DNA of 64,000 nt from Streptomyces sp. 1222.5 (GTDB taxonomy: Bacteria > Actinomycetota > Actinomycetes > Streptomycetales > Streptomycetaceae), in NCBI RefSeq assembly GCF_900105245.1, contig NZ_FNSZ01000001.1, positions 3,410,001 to 3,474,000 on the forward strand, in the 5' to 3' direction. The notes under the pieces are model-generated. The model had not been told where the DNA came from, did no database searches, and saw only the letters and a program-made list of their open reading frames with translations. Position numbers and translations under genes: made by a program. This document shows, piece after piece, positions 39,564 through 48,996 of the stretch. The first letter of the stretch is position 1. Every line of letters starts with the position of its first letter.

Positions 39564-41963
39564 CTAGCGCCTCACGTCCCCCTTCCCGCACGCGGTGCCG
39601 TCCCGGTCGCGGTCCAGGCCCAGCGGGTCGTCGCCGCCGTTGACCTTCAGCCGGCCGTAGTGGTTCTGCCGGAGCCAGCTGCAGCGGGCCGCGGCCGTCT
39701 TCCTCACCTGCGGCGGGAAGACGGTCGGCACGCACACGTTGACCGAGCCGTAGTGGCGGTCGCAGCCGGAGACGGCCGGGCCGACCTTCTGCGACGTCTT
39801 CTTCTTGCCGGGCCCGGTGACCTTGCCGGACAACGAGTCGGCGAAGGAGTGGACGTGCGGGGAGGCCGCCTTGGCGCTCAGCGCCGCCGGGCCCGTCAGG
39901 TGGACCCATTTGGCCACTGACGGCACCCCGTTGGCGTCGACGGCGAAGAGCATGTACCAGCCGGGCGGCGCCAGGTTGGGGTTGTTCGTCACGTTCAGGT
40001 CGACGTTGTTGCCGCTCACCGAAAGCGGGAGGTCGACGAAGCGCTGGTTCGGGTCGGAGGAGTGGGTGACCGCGGCCGGACGGACCAGCTCCGCCTTGGC
40101 GACGGGCCGGTCGACCGTGATCCGCTGGGTGTCGCCGTACTTCCACTCCTGGTTGATCACCGAGGTGATCGTCGGGCGGGTGCCCTTGTAGAGGTACGGC
40201 GGGGTGTAGATCGACACGTTGTGGTTCCAGGAGCCGTTGCCCGGGTTGTCGCCGGTGGCCATCACCCGGCCGTCGGGCAGCAGGAACGCCGACGAGTGGT
40301 AGCCGCGCGCCTGCGGGTCCGCGGCCACGGGGTCGAAGGTGTTGCCGCCCGGGTCGTAGATCGAGGACTCGTACACCGGGTCGGCCCGGTTGTGCAGGGC
40401 GCCGCCGGTCTCCAGCACCTTGCCGTCGGGCAGCAGTACGGCGGAGACGTACATCTTGCCCTGCTTGCCGGTCTCCGCGACCTTGCCGTTGCCGAGGTCC
40501 ACCGTGCCCTGCGGGAGCTGCGGGCCGGCCACGTACGCCGGGTCGGCCTGCTTGAGGTCGATCACGTCGGTCAGCCGGTTCGCGTCCGGGTTGGAGTCGA
40601 TGTTGCCGCCGCCGAGGGTGAGGACCTTCTGGTCCTGCGCCGGGGGCAGCAGCACGCTCGCCGACTGGTCCCGCTCGTCCTTGTTCTGCAGGCCCGGGAT
40701 CTGCGTGGTGGTGTTGGCCCCGTAGTCGTACACCGCCGAGCCGGTGCCGGGGATGTTGTTGCCGAAGACGTGGCTGCCCGTGTAGAAGAGGCGGCCGTCC
40801 TGCATCAGGATCATCGCCGGGTACAGACCCCAGTACGACCAGGTCTGGTTCACCTTCCACAGCGGCTGCCACTGCTTGTCCTTGTCGGACCACAGCTCGG
40901 CGGTGACCGAACCGGTGGAGTCCTCGCGGAGCCCGCCGAAGGAGATGACGTCACCGTTGCCGAGCTCGGTGGCCGACGGGTACCAGTGCCCGTCGTTCAG
41001 GTCGTTCGTCCTGCTGTAGGTCTCGGTCTTCGGGTCGAAGACGTACGAGTCCTTGAACCCCTCGTAGCCGTGGCCGCCCGCGACCGGATAGGCCTTGTTG
41101 CCGCTCATGACGAGGACCCGCCCGTCCTGGAGCTGCACGTGCCCGGCGCAGAACATGTCCTTCGGCGTCGGGACGACCTTGTAGGTGCCCTTCGCCGGGT
41201 CGTACACCGCGGAGGTGAACGTGCCCGCGTCGAAGTTGGCCTCGCTGTTCCCGGAGCCGGCGATCAGCAGCACCTTGCCGTTGTTCAGGACGACGGAGTG
41301 CATGGAGCGGACCGGGTTCTGGGTCGGCAGGACCGACCAGCTGCCGTCGGCGCACTGGGTGCTCGTGCCGGTGCACTGGGCGGGCGGGACCACGTCCGGA
41401 ACCTGGTCCATGGTGTAGTCGTCGGTGGTCGCCGAACCGGTGCCGTAGACGGAGACACCCCAGGTGATGCGGTCGGTGCCGGCCGGGACCTCGGGCGTGC
41501 GCACCGTGGCCTTCGTCCAGGCCGACGCCATGTCCAGGGTCTTGAGGTCGGTCCAGTACTGCCAGCCGGCGGTGGCGTCGTGCCGGAAGACGGTGATGTT
41601 GGCGTCCGGGGTGGTCGTCCTGTACCAGAGCCCGAGGTCGTACTGCTTGCCGACACTCACCGCGGGCGCGCAGGCGGCGGACTCGGTGATCAGCGCCTTG
41701 CGGTCGCCCTCGGTACGCCGGGTCAGCGTCACCTTCATCGCCTTGGTGCCGGAGTGCGCGTCGGCGACGGTCTGGAAGGTGAAGTCGTTGTCGCCCCACC
41801 CCGACTTCTCCCAGCAGGCCGGCATGTCGTCGGTGCCGGCGGTCTCGAAGCCGGGGTTCTGGACGAGGTTGGCGGCCTCGGCGTGCTGCGGCGAGGTGAG
41901 GATCAGACCGGCGGTCAGGGCACCTACCCCGGCCAGCGCGGTCCGTCTGCGGCGGGTGTTCAC
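39564..41963 (-). CDS. Secreted copper-radical oxidase (galactose oxidase/GlxA type) with CBM and Excalibur-like tail
   Basis: A 799-residue exported protein. GTG at 41963 overlaps the upstream gene's stop; GGGAGAG precedes it. A twin-Arg-like start (MNTRRRRTALAGVG) and signal peptide end near residue 30. Residues 33-175 are a carbohydrate-binding beta-sandwich (NLVQNPGFETAGT). Kelch repeats (about 200-580) follow, then the early-set domain (DUF1929-like). All copper-radical residues align: Cys272 (DMFCAGH) and Tyr328 (GHWYPSA) for the thioether cross-link, Tyr555-His556 (RGYHSSA) and His634 (VTHSSD). The last 85 residues are Cys-rich and end DPLGLDRDRDGTACGKGD, an Excalibur-like calcium motif not usual in GlxA. 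It probably oxidises a nascent surface glycan made by the operon's transferases. Confidence 0.9.
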   Translation of the reverse strand: MNTRRRRTALAGVGALTAGLILTSPQHAEAANLVQNPGFETAGTDDMPACWEKSGWGDNDFTFQTVADAHSGTKAMKVTLTRRTEGDRKALITESAACAPAVSVGKQYDLGLWYRTTTPDANITVFRHDATAGWQYWTDLKTLDMASAWTKATVRTPEVPAGTDRITWGVSVYGTGSATTDDYTMDQVPDVVPPAQCTGTSTQCADGSWSVLPTQNPVRSMHSVVLNNGKVLLIAGSGNSEANFDAGTFTSAVYDPAKGTYKVVPTPKDMFCAGHVQLQDGRVLVMSGNKAYPVAGGHGYEGFKDSYVFDPKTETYSRTNDLNDGHWYPSATELGNGDVISFGGLREDSTGSVTAELWSDKDKQWQPLWKVNQTWSYWGLYPAMILMQDGRLFYTGSHVFGNNIPGTGSAVYDYGANTTTQIPGLQNKDERDQSASVLLPPAQDQKVLTLGGGNIDSNPDANRLTDVIDLKQADPAYVAGPQLPQGTVDLGNGKVAETGKQGKMYVSAVLLPDGKVLETGGALHNRADPVYESSIYDPGGNTFDPVAADPQARGYHSSAFLLPDGRVMATGDNPGNGSWNHNVSIYTPPYLYKGTRPTITSVINQEWKYGDTQRITVDRPVAKAELVRPAAVTHSSDPNQRFVDLPLSVSGNNVDLNVTNNPNLAPPGWYMLFAVDANGVPSVAKWVHLTGPAALSAKAASPHVHSFADSLSGKVTGPGKKKTSQKVGPAVSGCDRHYGSVNVCVPTVFPPQVRKTAAARCSWLRQNHYGRLKVNGGDDPLGLDRDRDGTACGKGDVRR

Positions 41964-43144
41964 ACGGCTCTCCCAGCGGTCGTACGGGCCCCGCGGCGGC
42001 GCGGGATGTACACCAGCGCTTCGGTCCCCACGAAGCGCAGAACGAAGGTCAGGACCAGCGCGAGCGCGGTGGCGGGGAGCGCGCCCAGGTGGAACCGGTG
42101 GACGAGCAGCGCGATCAGCGGGATGCGCAGCACCAGGTCGGCGTTGGCGAGCAGCGCGAACCGGCCGAGACGGTCCCACCAGCGTCGGTGCGCACGCCGG
42201 TCGCGGAACAGCAGGTGCTCGATGAGCAGGAAGTTCCAGGCGACGCCGAGCTGGTTGGCGAGGATCTCGGCGGGGACGTAGTGCATGTGGAGGGCGGTCA
42301 GTGCCCACAGGCCGGCCAGGTTCGGCACGAAGCCGCTCGCGCCGATCAGCCCGAAGCCGACCATGCGCGCGAGGGGCGAGGCGGTGCGCAGGCCGGCCAG
42401 GTGGCGCAGGAAGCGCAGGCCCTCCTTGGCGGAGGACTTGGACTCGCCCGCGAACCGGTCCTCGAAGACGAAGGGCACCTCGGCCACCTGGCGGGGGCGG
42501 CTGCGGACGGCCAGTTCGAGGAGGATCTTGTAGCCGAGGGGTCTGAGGACGTCGGCGGTGACGGCGCTGCGCCGGATGGCGAAGAAGCCGCTCATCGGGT
42601 CGCTGATGCCGTGCAGCCGGCGCGGGAAGAGCGCCTTCGTCAGCCAGGTCGCGCCGCGCGAGACGGCCACCCGGTAGCTGCCGGCGAGTCCGGCCCGGCT
42701 GCCGCCGTCGATGTACCGGGAGGCGACGACGAGTCCGGCGTTCGCCCGTTCGCCGGTGGCGACCAGTTCCGGTACCAGGGACGGCGGGTGCTGGCAGTCG
42801 CCGTCCATGACGACGATCCACTCCGAGGTCGCCGCCTTCAGCCCCTCGACGACCGCCCCGCCGAGCCCGCCGACGGGTTCGTCGCGGTGCAGCACGGCCA
42901 CCGGGAACGGGCAGTCCTGGGCGGCCTCGCGGATCACCTCGGGGGTGTCGTCGGTGGAGTCGTCCACGAAGACCACCTCGCAGGGCAGCCGGGCGGGCAC
43001 CGACTCGGTGATCAGACGGAGCAACTGCCGGACGTTCGCCGACTCGTTGTAGGTCGGTACGACGATGGTGACGGCGCCGGGCTCGGGGACCTCGACGGCG
43101 TCGATCCCGGGGACGGGTGCGGTGTACTCGTGGCTGCTGCTCAT
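41960..43144 (-). CDS. Polyprenyl-phosphate glycosyltransferase (DPM1-like GT2) fused to GtrA flippase domain
   Basis: A 394-residue two-domain protein. Residues 22-255 form a GT2 GT-A fold of the dolichyl-phosphate-mannose synthase type (VTIVVPTYNESANVRQLLRL; VVFVDDSTDD; EWIVVMDGDCQHPP; GISDPMSGFFAIRR). Residues about 275-390 hold four membrane helices of the GtrA family (VGFGLIGASGFVPNLAGLWA). The usual job is to load a sugar onto undecaprenyl phosphate and help flip it across the membrane for the GT39-type enzyme encoded next door. GGGAGG precedes the ATG at 43144. It overlaps both neighbours by 4 bases. Confidence 0.92.
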   Translation of the reverse strand: MSSSHEYTAPVPGIDAVEVPEPGAVTIVVPTYNESANVRQLLRLITESVPARLPCEVVFVDDSTDDTPEVIREAAQDCPFPVAVLHRDEPVGGLGGAVVEGLKAATSEWIVVMDGDCQHPPSLVPELVATGERANAGLVVASRYIDGGSRAGLAGSYRVAVSRGATWLTKALFPRRLHGISDPMSGFFAIRRSAVTADVLRPLGYKILLELAVRSRPRQVAEVPFVFEDRFAGESKSSAKEGLRFLRHLAGLRTASPLARMVGFGLIGASGFVPNLAGLWALTALHMHYVPAEILANQLGVAWNFLLIEHLLFRDRRAHRRWWDRLGRFALLANADLVLRIPLIALLVHRFHLGALPATALALVLTFVLRFVGTEALVYIPRRRGARTTAGRAV

Positions 43145-44793
43145 CGTGCGCCTCCCGTGGCGGCCGTCCGGATCCGCCGGATCTCGATGCGGTCGGGTCC
43201 GGTGCCGAAGGTGGCGACCGGTGTCGAATGCCGGATGGCGGCGCGGACGTTGGGCAGGTCCTGGGCGTCCCGGCGGACCGTCGGCGAGGCGACGACGTAG
43301 TCGAGGTCCCGCCAGCCGTGCGGCATGGTCCTGGTGACCGCCGGGTCGAGGTCCGCCTTGTAGAACCAGATCGCGCCGAGTCCGGGCCGGTACCCGGCGT
43401 GGACCAGGTCGAGCCACAGGGCGTCGTCGACGAGGACCCGGGTGTCCTCGGGGTCCGCGACCCGGGTGGAGAGCCAGTGGGACGCCTGGCGGTAGGGCTT
43501 GTTGGCGTCGGCGGTGACGGCGGTGCGGTCGCCGTCGTACCAGTGGGGTACGACGTAGGCGCCGGCGGCGAGCGCGAGGGCGGCGGCGAGCGCGTACCGG
43601 CCGCCGGTGACGTAGCGCCCCTCGGCGGCGGAGCGGCGGCGGCGCAGCACCGCGTGGGCGACGGAGGCGGTGCCGCCCGCGAGGACCAGGGCGAGGAAGG
43701 GCAGTGCTCCGATGACGTACATGGCGGGCAGGTAGCCGCCCGGCCGCATGGCCACGGCGGCCAGCACGGCGACCGTGAGGGCCGGGCCGGCCAGGGCGCG
43801 GGCGGTGACCGACCAGCGCCAGGTGCCGATCAGCAGGAGCGCGCCGGCGAGGCCGCCGATCGGCAGGACGCGGTCGTAGTACAGCCAGGAGTGCAGGACG
43901 CCGTACGAGCCGGAGTCCGGGTCGAGGATGAAGCCGGAACCGGGCCGGGACATCTGGTACTTGATGCCGTCCCACAGCGACACGTGCCCGGCGCCGGGGA
44001 ACAGTTCGCCCTTGAGCAGGGCGAACAGCGGATAGGAGAGGCCGATCAGGACGCAGGCGGTGACGGCGCCGGTGAGGGCGAACTTGCGGGTGTCGCGGTG
44101 GCTGTGCCGCCACATGGTGACGAACAGGGCGGGCAGGACGACGAGCATCGTCTCCTTGGTGAGCACGCCCGCCGCCGCGGCGAGACCCGCGCCGAAGTGG
44201 TGCCACAGGTGGCGACTGGGCGAGGCGGCGAGGCAGAACGCCAGCAGCAGCCACATCACGGCGATGTTGTCGAGGAAGATCTCCCGCTGGAGCACGACCG
44301 CGAGCGGGGAGAGTCCGAAGAGGGCCATGGCGAGCCCGGCGGCCCAGCGGGGCAGGGCGAGCCGGCGGCCGAGGACGTAGACGAGGACCGCGCTGACGGC
44401 GCTGATCACGAGCATGGTGATCCGCATGGTGCCGACGGTCATCGAGCCGGGGCTGATCGCCGACGGGATCCAGCTGAGCAGGGCTATCTGGACCCAGCCG
44501 AGCGGCGGGTGGTCGTACCAGTAGGTGTAGTGGGCGAGGCCCTTGCCCTGCTGGACGGCCCAGGCCTGGGCGAGGTAGGTGCCCTCGTCGTCGCTGAGGG
44601 TCGGGTAGTCGGCGATGTTCCAGCCCTGGACGACGAGGATCGCCAGGAGCAGCACACCGCACAGGAGGAGGTCGGGGCGGGAGGAGCGGAGCCGCCGCGG
44701 TGGGCCGGTGCGGCCGGCCGGGCCCGTTTCCGGCACAGGTGGGTGCTGCGCGGGGACCTTCGAGGCGGTCACCGCGGGGAGGGTGGAGGTCAC
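43141..44793 (-). CDS. GT39/ArnT-like membrane glycosyltransferase
   Basis: A 550-residue polytopic protein with a cytoplasmic N-terminus of about 45 residues, roughly 11-12 membrane helices and a C-terminal extracytoplasmic domain. The first outside loop has YPTLSDDEGTYLAQAWAVQ with the catalytic acidic pair, then YWYDHPPLGWVQIALL, the family's second landmark. It uses polyprenyl-phosphate sugar as donor, presumably supplied by the GT2-GtrA protein encoded downstream. The GTG at 44793 overlaps the upstream stop as GTGA and is preferred over an in-frame ATG at 44889 that would lie deep inside the preceding gene. Confidence 0.88.
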   Translation of the reverse strand: MTSTLPAVTASKVPAQHPPVPETGPAGRTGPPRRLRSSRPDLLLCGVLLLAILVVQGWNIADYPTLSDDEGTYLAQAWAVQQGKGLAHYTYWYDHPPLGWVQIALLSWIPSAISPGSMTVGTMRITMLVISAVSAVLVYVLGRRLALPRWAAGLAMALFGLSPLAVVLQREIFLDNIAVMWLLLAFCLAASPSRHLWHHFGAGLAAAAGVLTKETMLVVLPALFVTMWRHSHRDTRKFALTGAVTACVLIGLSYPLFALLKGELFPGAGHVSLWDGIKYQMSRPGSGFILDPDSGSYGVLHSWLYYDRVLPIGGLAGALLLIGTWRWSVTARALAGPALTVAVLAAVAMRPGGYLPAMYVIGALPFLALVLAGGTASVAHAVLRRRRSAAEGRYVTGGRYALAAALALAAGAYVVPHWYDGDRTAVTADANKPYRQASHWLSTRVADPEDTRVLVDDALWLDLVHAGYRPGLGAIWFYKADLDPAVTRTMPHGWRDLDYVVASPTVRRDAQDLPNVRAAIRHSTPVATFGTGPDRIEIRRIRTAATGGAR

Positions 44794-46058
44794 GCGGGAA
44801 CGTCCTCTCGGATCGGCTCGGCCGCGGTGAGGTGCGCGCCGACGTGCGTGGTCAACTCCCAGTCGTTCCGTCCGCGTTGCTCGCGCCATACGGCGCGGAT
44901 CGCGGCTCCGGCGAGGAGGACCTGGTAGAACGGGCCGCCCACGATGAGCTTCACGTAGTGGACGAGGCGGACACGCAGGCCGTACTGCTTGCCGAAGTCG
45001 TGCAGTCCGACCACCTCGAAGACGAAGGTGACGGCGGCGGTGACCAGCGGCAGGAAGGTGAGGAAGGCGATGCCGACGGGCACGTCGAGGAAGAGCGCCA
45101 CGGCCGCGTTGAGCGGGATGATCACGCCGGAGAAGGCCTGCAGGAAGGGTGTCATCAGGGTGTACCGGGCGAGCAGCCGCTGCCGCAGGGCGGGCAGTTG
45201 CTTCCAGTCCTTCTTCCGGTACACCTGGAGGAAGCCCTGGTTCCAGCGGGTGCGCTGCTTCAGCAGCGACATCAGCGAGCCGGGCGTCTCCTCGCGGGTG
45301 ACCATGTCGGAGTCGTAGGCGACGACGACCTTCTTGCCGACGCTGGACAGGCGCACGCCCAGGTCGCAGTCCTCGGCGAGGCAGTCGGGGTCCCAGCCGT
45401 CCGCATCCCTGAGGACGTCGGTCCGCACGAAGACGGTGTTCCCGCCGAGCGGGATGAACCCCTTCTGCGCGTGCAGGTGCAGCCGGGAGCGGAACCAGAA
45501 GAAGTACTCCAGGCAGTTGCGCAGGCTGTACCAGCTGGAGTGGAAGTTGATGAGCTGCACGCCGCCCTGGACGACGTCCGCCCGTGTCGTGCGGAACGCG
45601 TGGTCGACGTGGGCGAGCAGTTCCGGGTGGACCTGGTCCTCGGCGTCGAAGACCCCGACGACGTCGCCGCGGCAGTGCGGCAGCGCCGTGTTCATGGCCT
45701 TCGGCTTGTTCTTCTTCTCATGGGTGTCGACGACGACGCGGACGCGCGGGTCGCGGGCGGCGGCCCGCTCGGCGACGGCGGCGGTCTCGGGGTCGTCGTG
45801 CCCGACGATCACGATGATCTCGAAGTCGGTGTGCGTGGACTCCAGCAGCCGCTGGATGGTGTGGTCGAGCACGGCCTGCTCGTGCCGGGCCGGCAGGAGC
45901 AGGGAGAACGACAGGTGTTCGCCCCCGTCCGGTCTGCCGAACCGGGTGGACGCGAGCACTTCGGGCGTGCGCCACGCGTGCATCTGCCACCACAGGGTGA
46001 AGGCCGCCATCCAGAACAAGGCCAGCGAAACGGCAGCGATGAAGACAGACGTCAGCAA
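44790..46058 (-). CDS. Processive membrane GT2 (cellulose/hyaluronan synthase-like)
   Basis: A 422-residue protein with an N-terminal membrane helix (residues 3-23), a cytoplasmic GT-A domain and three C-terminal membrane segments (about 300-380). Processive-synthase motifs are complete: LLLPARHEQ, the Asp at VVVDTHEKKNKPKA, DAED (DxD; VVGVFDAEDQVHP), the acceptor motif CLAEDCDLGVRL, and QRTRWNQG (Q-x-x-R-W). This marks a beta-glycan polymerase of the BcsA/HAS/CslA class rather than a single-sugar transferase. As first gene of the four-gene operon that ends with a GlxA-type oxidase, it parallels the CslA-GlxA pair of Streptomyces hyphal tips. Confidence 0.9.
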   Translation of the reverse strand: MLTSVFIAAVSLALFWMAAFTLWWQMHAWRTPEVLASTRFGRPDGGEHLSFSLLLPARHEQAVLDHTIQRLLESTHTDFEIIVIVGHDDPETAAVAERAAARDPRVRVVVDTHEKKNKPKAMNTALPHCRGDVVGVFDAEDQVHPELLAHVDHAFRTTRADVVQGGVQLINFHSSWYSLRNCLEYFFWFRSRLHLHAQKGFIPLGGNTVFVRTDVLRDADGWDPDCLAEDCDLGVRLSSVGKKVVVAYDSDMVTREETPGSLMSLLKQRTRWNQGFLQVYRKKDWKQLPALRQRLLARYTLMTPFLQAFSGVIIPLNAAVALFLDVPVGIAFLTFLPLVTAAVTFVFEVVGLHDFGKQYGLRVRLVHYVKLIVGGPFYQVLLAGAAIRAVWREQRGRNDWELTTHVGAHLTAAEPIREDVPA

Positions 46059-46162
46059 AAAGATCCCCCCAGATCCCCAAAACCCCCTGAGCGCACGGCG
46101 GTTCGCTTCACCTGCCGTGCCGCTATGGAGAGACTAGGGGGGTTCTGTGAAATGCGGGCACT

Positions 46163-46189
46163 GTTCCGATAAATAGCGTGTTTCGGAAC
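46163..46189. promoter_or_regulatory. Inverted repeat upstream of the polysaccharide operon
   Basis: GTTCCGA-N13-TCGGAAC, a perfect 7-bp inverted repeat 105 bases before the GT2 start. The GGAAC half-sites also resemble ECF sigma -35 elements. A regulator site or promoter element is likely, but which cannot be decided. Confidence 0.4.
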
Positions 46190-46264
46190 GGTGGTGCGAT
46201 TAACGGGGCCTATCCGAACACCCGCTCAAATCAGGCATCCCACAGGCCCCGCTCGCTCCGCAGG

Positions 46265-48295
46265 TCAGTGACCCAGTGCCGTGCGCAGCCGCCCCCGGTC
46301 GGTGGTGGGGGCGTCACACGTGAAATTACGGCAGACGTACGCCGCCGGTTCACCGGACACCAGCGGACGGTCCGCGAGCAGCGGGAACTCGTCGCTCTCC
46401 GGAGTGCCGACGGCGACGACGGCACCGGGCGCGGTGCCCAGCAGGGCGGTCATGTGCAGGGCGGCCGTCCGTTCGTCGTCCAGCGCCGGGCCGACGATCG
46501 CCACCTCGCGAGGCCCGTCGAGCAGCGCCTCCGCGGCGGCCAGACCCCAGCCGATGAAGCGGGGAACGCGCGGCCCGAGGGTCTTGACGACGCCCAACGC
46601 CCTTTCGGCGGCGGTCCGGTGGCGCTCGGAGCCGGTGTGCGCCGCGTAGCCCAGCAGGGCGGCGGCCGCGGCGGTCCAGCCGGAGGGGGCGGCGTTGTCG
46701 GTGGGGTCCTGGGGCCGGCGGATGAGCCGCTCGGCGTCGGAGGCCGTGTCGTAGAGGGCGCCGTCCTCGGGGTCGGCGAAGCGGGCGAGCACATGGTCGA
46801 GGAGCAGTCCGGCGAAGTCGAGCCAGACGCCCTCGCCGGTGACGGAGGCGAGCGCGAGGAAGCCCTCGGCGACGTCGGCGTAGTCCTCCAGAACTCCGGC
46901 GTTGGCGCCGACGCGGCCGTCCTTGCTGGTCCGGGCGAGGCGGGCGTGTTCGTCCAGGTGGACGCGGACGAGCAGGTCGGCGGCGCCGAGGGCGGCCTCG
47001 ACCAGGTCGGGCCGGTCGAAGTAGGCGCCGGTCTCGGCGAGCGCGGCGATCGCGAGGCCGTTCCAGGCGGCGACGACCTTGTCGTCCCGGCCCGGCGCCG
47101 GCCGTTCGGCCCGCACCGCCAGCAGCCGGCTCCTGACGGAGGCGACCTTCTCGGCGTCGAAGACGCCTTCGGTCTGCGGGAGTTGCAGGACGGACAAGCC
47201 GTGCTCGAAGGTGCCTTCGTCGGTCACCCCGAAGTACTGGGCGGCGAGGTCGCCGTCGGTGTCCCCGAGGGCGGCGCGCAGCTGCTCGGGCGTCCAGACG
47301 TAGTAGGCGCCCTCGACGTGCCGGCCCGTGCCGTCGTCGCTGTCGGCGTCGAGCGCGGAGGCGAAACCGCCTTCGTCCGTCCGCAGTTCGCGCACCAGGA
47401 AGTCGGCGGTCTCCACCGCGACCCGCCGGGCGAGGTCGGAGCCGGTGGCCCGCCACAGGTGCGCGTACACCCGGCACAGGAGGGCGTTGTCGTACAGCAT
47501 CTTCTCGAAGTGCGGCACCACCCAGTCCCGGTCGACGGAGTAGCGGGCGAAGCCGCCGCCGAGCTGGTCGTAGAGGCCGCCGCGGGCCATGCGCTCGCAG
47601 GTGTCCGCCGCCATCTGCAGGGCTCCCTCGGCGCCGGTGCGCGCGTGGTGGCGCAGCAGGAACTCCAGGACCATGGACGGCGGGAACTTGGGCGCGCCGG
47701 AGAATCCGCCGCGCTGCGGGTCGTACTCGCGGGTGAGGCCGAGCAGCGCCTGCGCGAGTTCCTGCTCGCCGGGCGGCCGGGTGCCCTGGTGGCTGAGCTC
47801 GCGCTGGGTGAGGTCGCGCACGATCTTCCCGGCGACCTCGCTGACCTCGTCGTGCCGGGTGGTCCACGCCTGCTGGACGCCCTCCAGCACCTGCCGGAAC
47901 GAGGGCATCCCGTGGCGAGGGGCGGGCGGGAAGTAGGTGCCGAAGTAGAACGGCTCGGCGTCCGGGGTGAGGAACACGGTCATCGGCCAGCCGCCCTGCC
48001 CGGTGGCCGCCTGGACGGCCTCCATGTAGACGGCGTCGACGTCGGGGCGCTCCTCGCGGTCCACCTTGACGCTGACGAAGTGCTCGTTGAGGTAGTCGGC
48101 GGTGGCCCGGTCCTCGAAGGACTCGTGCGCCATGACGTGACACCAGTGGCAGCTGCTGTAACCGACGCTCAGCAGTACGGGTTTGCCGGTCCTGCGGGCC
48201 TCGTCGAAGGCCTCGGCCGACCAGGGCCACCAGTCGACGGGGTTGTCGGCGTGCTGGAGCAGATACGGGGACGTCTCATGGGCCAGTCGGTTCAC
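46265..48295 (-). CDS. Thioredoxin-fold DUF255 protein (YyaL/SSP411 family)
   Basis: A 676-residue protein. The N-terminal domain of about 170 residues is thioredoxin-like with the motif [14 protein letters not shown] (CxxC) and the family start [20 protein letters not shown]. The rest is an (alpha/alpha)6 barrel like that of glycosyl hydrolases and epimerases ([30 protein letters not shown]). The bacterial role is not settled, although a redox or sugar-related function has been proposed. The start at 48295 overlaps the end of the upstream HTH gene by 20 bases. Confidence 0.92.
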   Translation of the reverse strand: MNRLAHETSPYLLQHADNPVDWWPWSAEAFDEARRTGKPVLLSVGYSSCHWCHVMAHESFEDRATADYLNEHFVSVKVDREERPDVDAVYMEAVQAATGQGGWPMTVFLTPDAEPFYFGTYFPPAPRHGMPSFRQVLEGVQQAWTTRHDEVSEVAGKIVRDLTQRELSHQGTRPPGEQELAQALLGLTREYDPQRGGFSGAPKFPPSMVLEFLLRHHARTGAEGALQMAADTCERMARGGLYDQLGGGFARYSVDRDWVVPHFEKMLYDNALLCRVYAHLWRATGSDLARRVAVETADFLVRELRTDEGGFASALDADSDDGTGRHVEGAYYVWTPEQLRAALGDTDGDLAAQYFGVTDEGTFEHGLSVLQLPQTEGVFDAEKVASVRSRLLAVRAERPAPGRDDKVVAAWNGLAIAALAETGAYFDRPDLVEAALGAADLLVRVHLDEHARLARTSKDGRVGANAGVLEDYADVAEGFLALASVTGEGVWLDFAGLLLDHVLARFADPEDGALYDTASDAERLIRRPQDPTDNAAPSGWTAAAAALLGYAAHTGSERHRTAAERALGVVKTLGPRVPRFIGWGLAAAEALLDGPREVAIVGPALDDERTAALHMTALLGTAPGAVVAVGTPESDEFPLLADRPLVSGEPAAYVCRNFTCDAPTTDRGRLRTALGH

Positions 48296-48866
48296 CGTTC
48301 CACTCTCCCACGGGCTCCGGCACCGCGTAGAAACGCACCAGCACCGGGCGCGCCTCCTGCGGCGCCTCCTCGCGCGGGTGGCCGTACCGGTCGAGCAGGG
48401 CGCGGTAGTCCCGCATGAAGGCGAGCAGGTCCTCCCTGGTCATCCAGGTGCCGTGGCGCTGCACCTGGGCCCACCCCTCGGGGCCGCGGTACTCCTCGTG
48501 CGCGCGGCGGTACAGGGCCGTGTCGAACTCGATCTTGAGGTGGGCGAGCCGGGCGGCGGCCGCGTACTCCTCCGGGGACATCCCGGCGGGGTCGGGCGTG
48601 GTGTGGCTGAACGGCAGCGCCCGCCACCAGCGCTCGCGGCCGGCGGACTTCTCCGGGATCTCCTCGATGAGCCGCTGCTCGGCGAGTTTGCGCAGGTGGT
48701 AGCTGGTGGTGCCGGAGCTCTCGCCGAGTTCGCGGGCGAGCACGGTGGAGTTCGCCTCGCCGTGCCGGCCCAGGTATTCGAGGATGCGGCGGCGCAGCGG
48801 GTTGCCGAGGGACTTGTAGAGAGCGGTGCGCTCCAGGCTGGTCATCTCGGGCAGGCCGTCGGTCAT
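48276..48866 (-). CDS. ArsR-type helix-turn-helix regulator with C-terminal extension
   Basis: A 196-residue protein. Residues 10-80 form a winged helix of the ArsR/HTH_20 type ([40 protein letters not shown]). The remaining 110 residues are helical ([20 protein letters not shown]) and may bind a ligand or mediate dimers; no metal-binding Cys cluster is present. An inverted repeat at 48925-48940 in the divergent promoter region is a likely operator. The membrane protein gene on the other side is the obvious target. Confidence 0.85.
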   Translation of the reverse strand: MTDGLPEMTSLERTALYKSLGNPLRRRILEYLGRHGEANSTVLARELGESSGTTSYHLRKLAEQRLIEEIPEKSAGRERWWRALPFSHTTPDPAGMSPEEYAAAARLAHLKIEFDTALYRRAHEEYRGPEGWAQVQRHGTWMTREDLLAFMRDYRALLDRYGHPREEAPQEARPVLVRFYAVPEPVGEWNGEPTGP

Positions 48867-48924
48867 GCGGCCACGGTAACCCTGAGGACCCTGAGTCGTC
48901 CCCGATGTCTGCCGAGATTTCTTT

Positions 48925-48940
48925 GCAGAATTTTCTCTGC
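48925..48940. promoter_or_regulatory. Candidate operator between HTH regulator and divergent membrane protein gene
   Basis: GCAGA-N6-TCTGC within an AT-rich patch (TTTGCAGAATTTTCTCTGCG), 59 bases upstream of the regulator start and 57 bases before the membrane protein ATG at 48997. Confidence 0.45.
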
Positions 48941-48996
48941 GGTCTACTGTGGAGACGGAACGTGTGAGGGCGGAGAGCGGGAAGACGGAAGACGAC

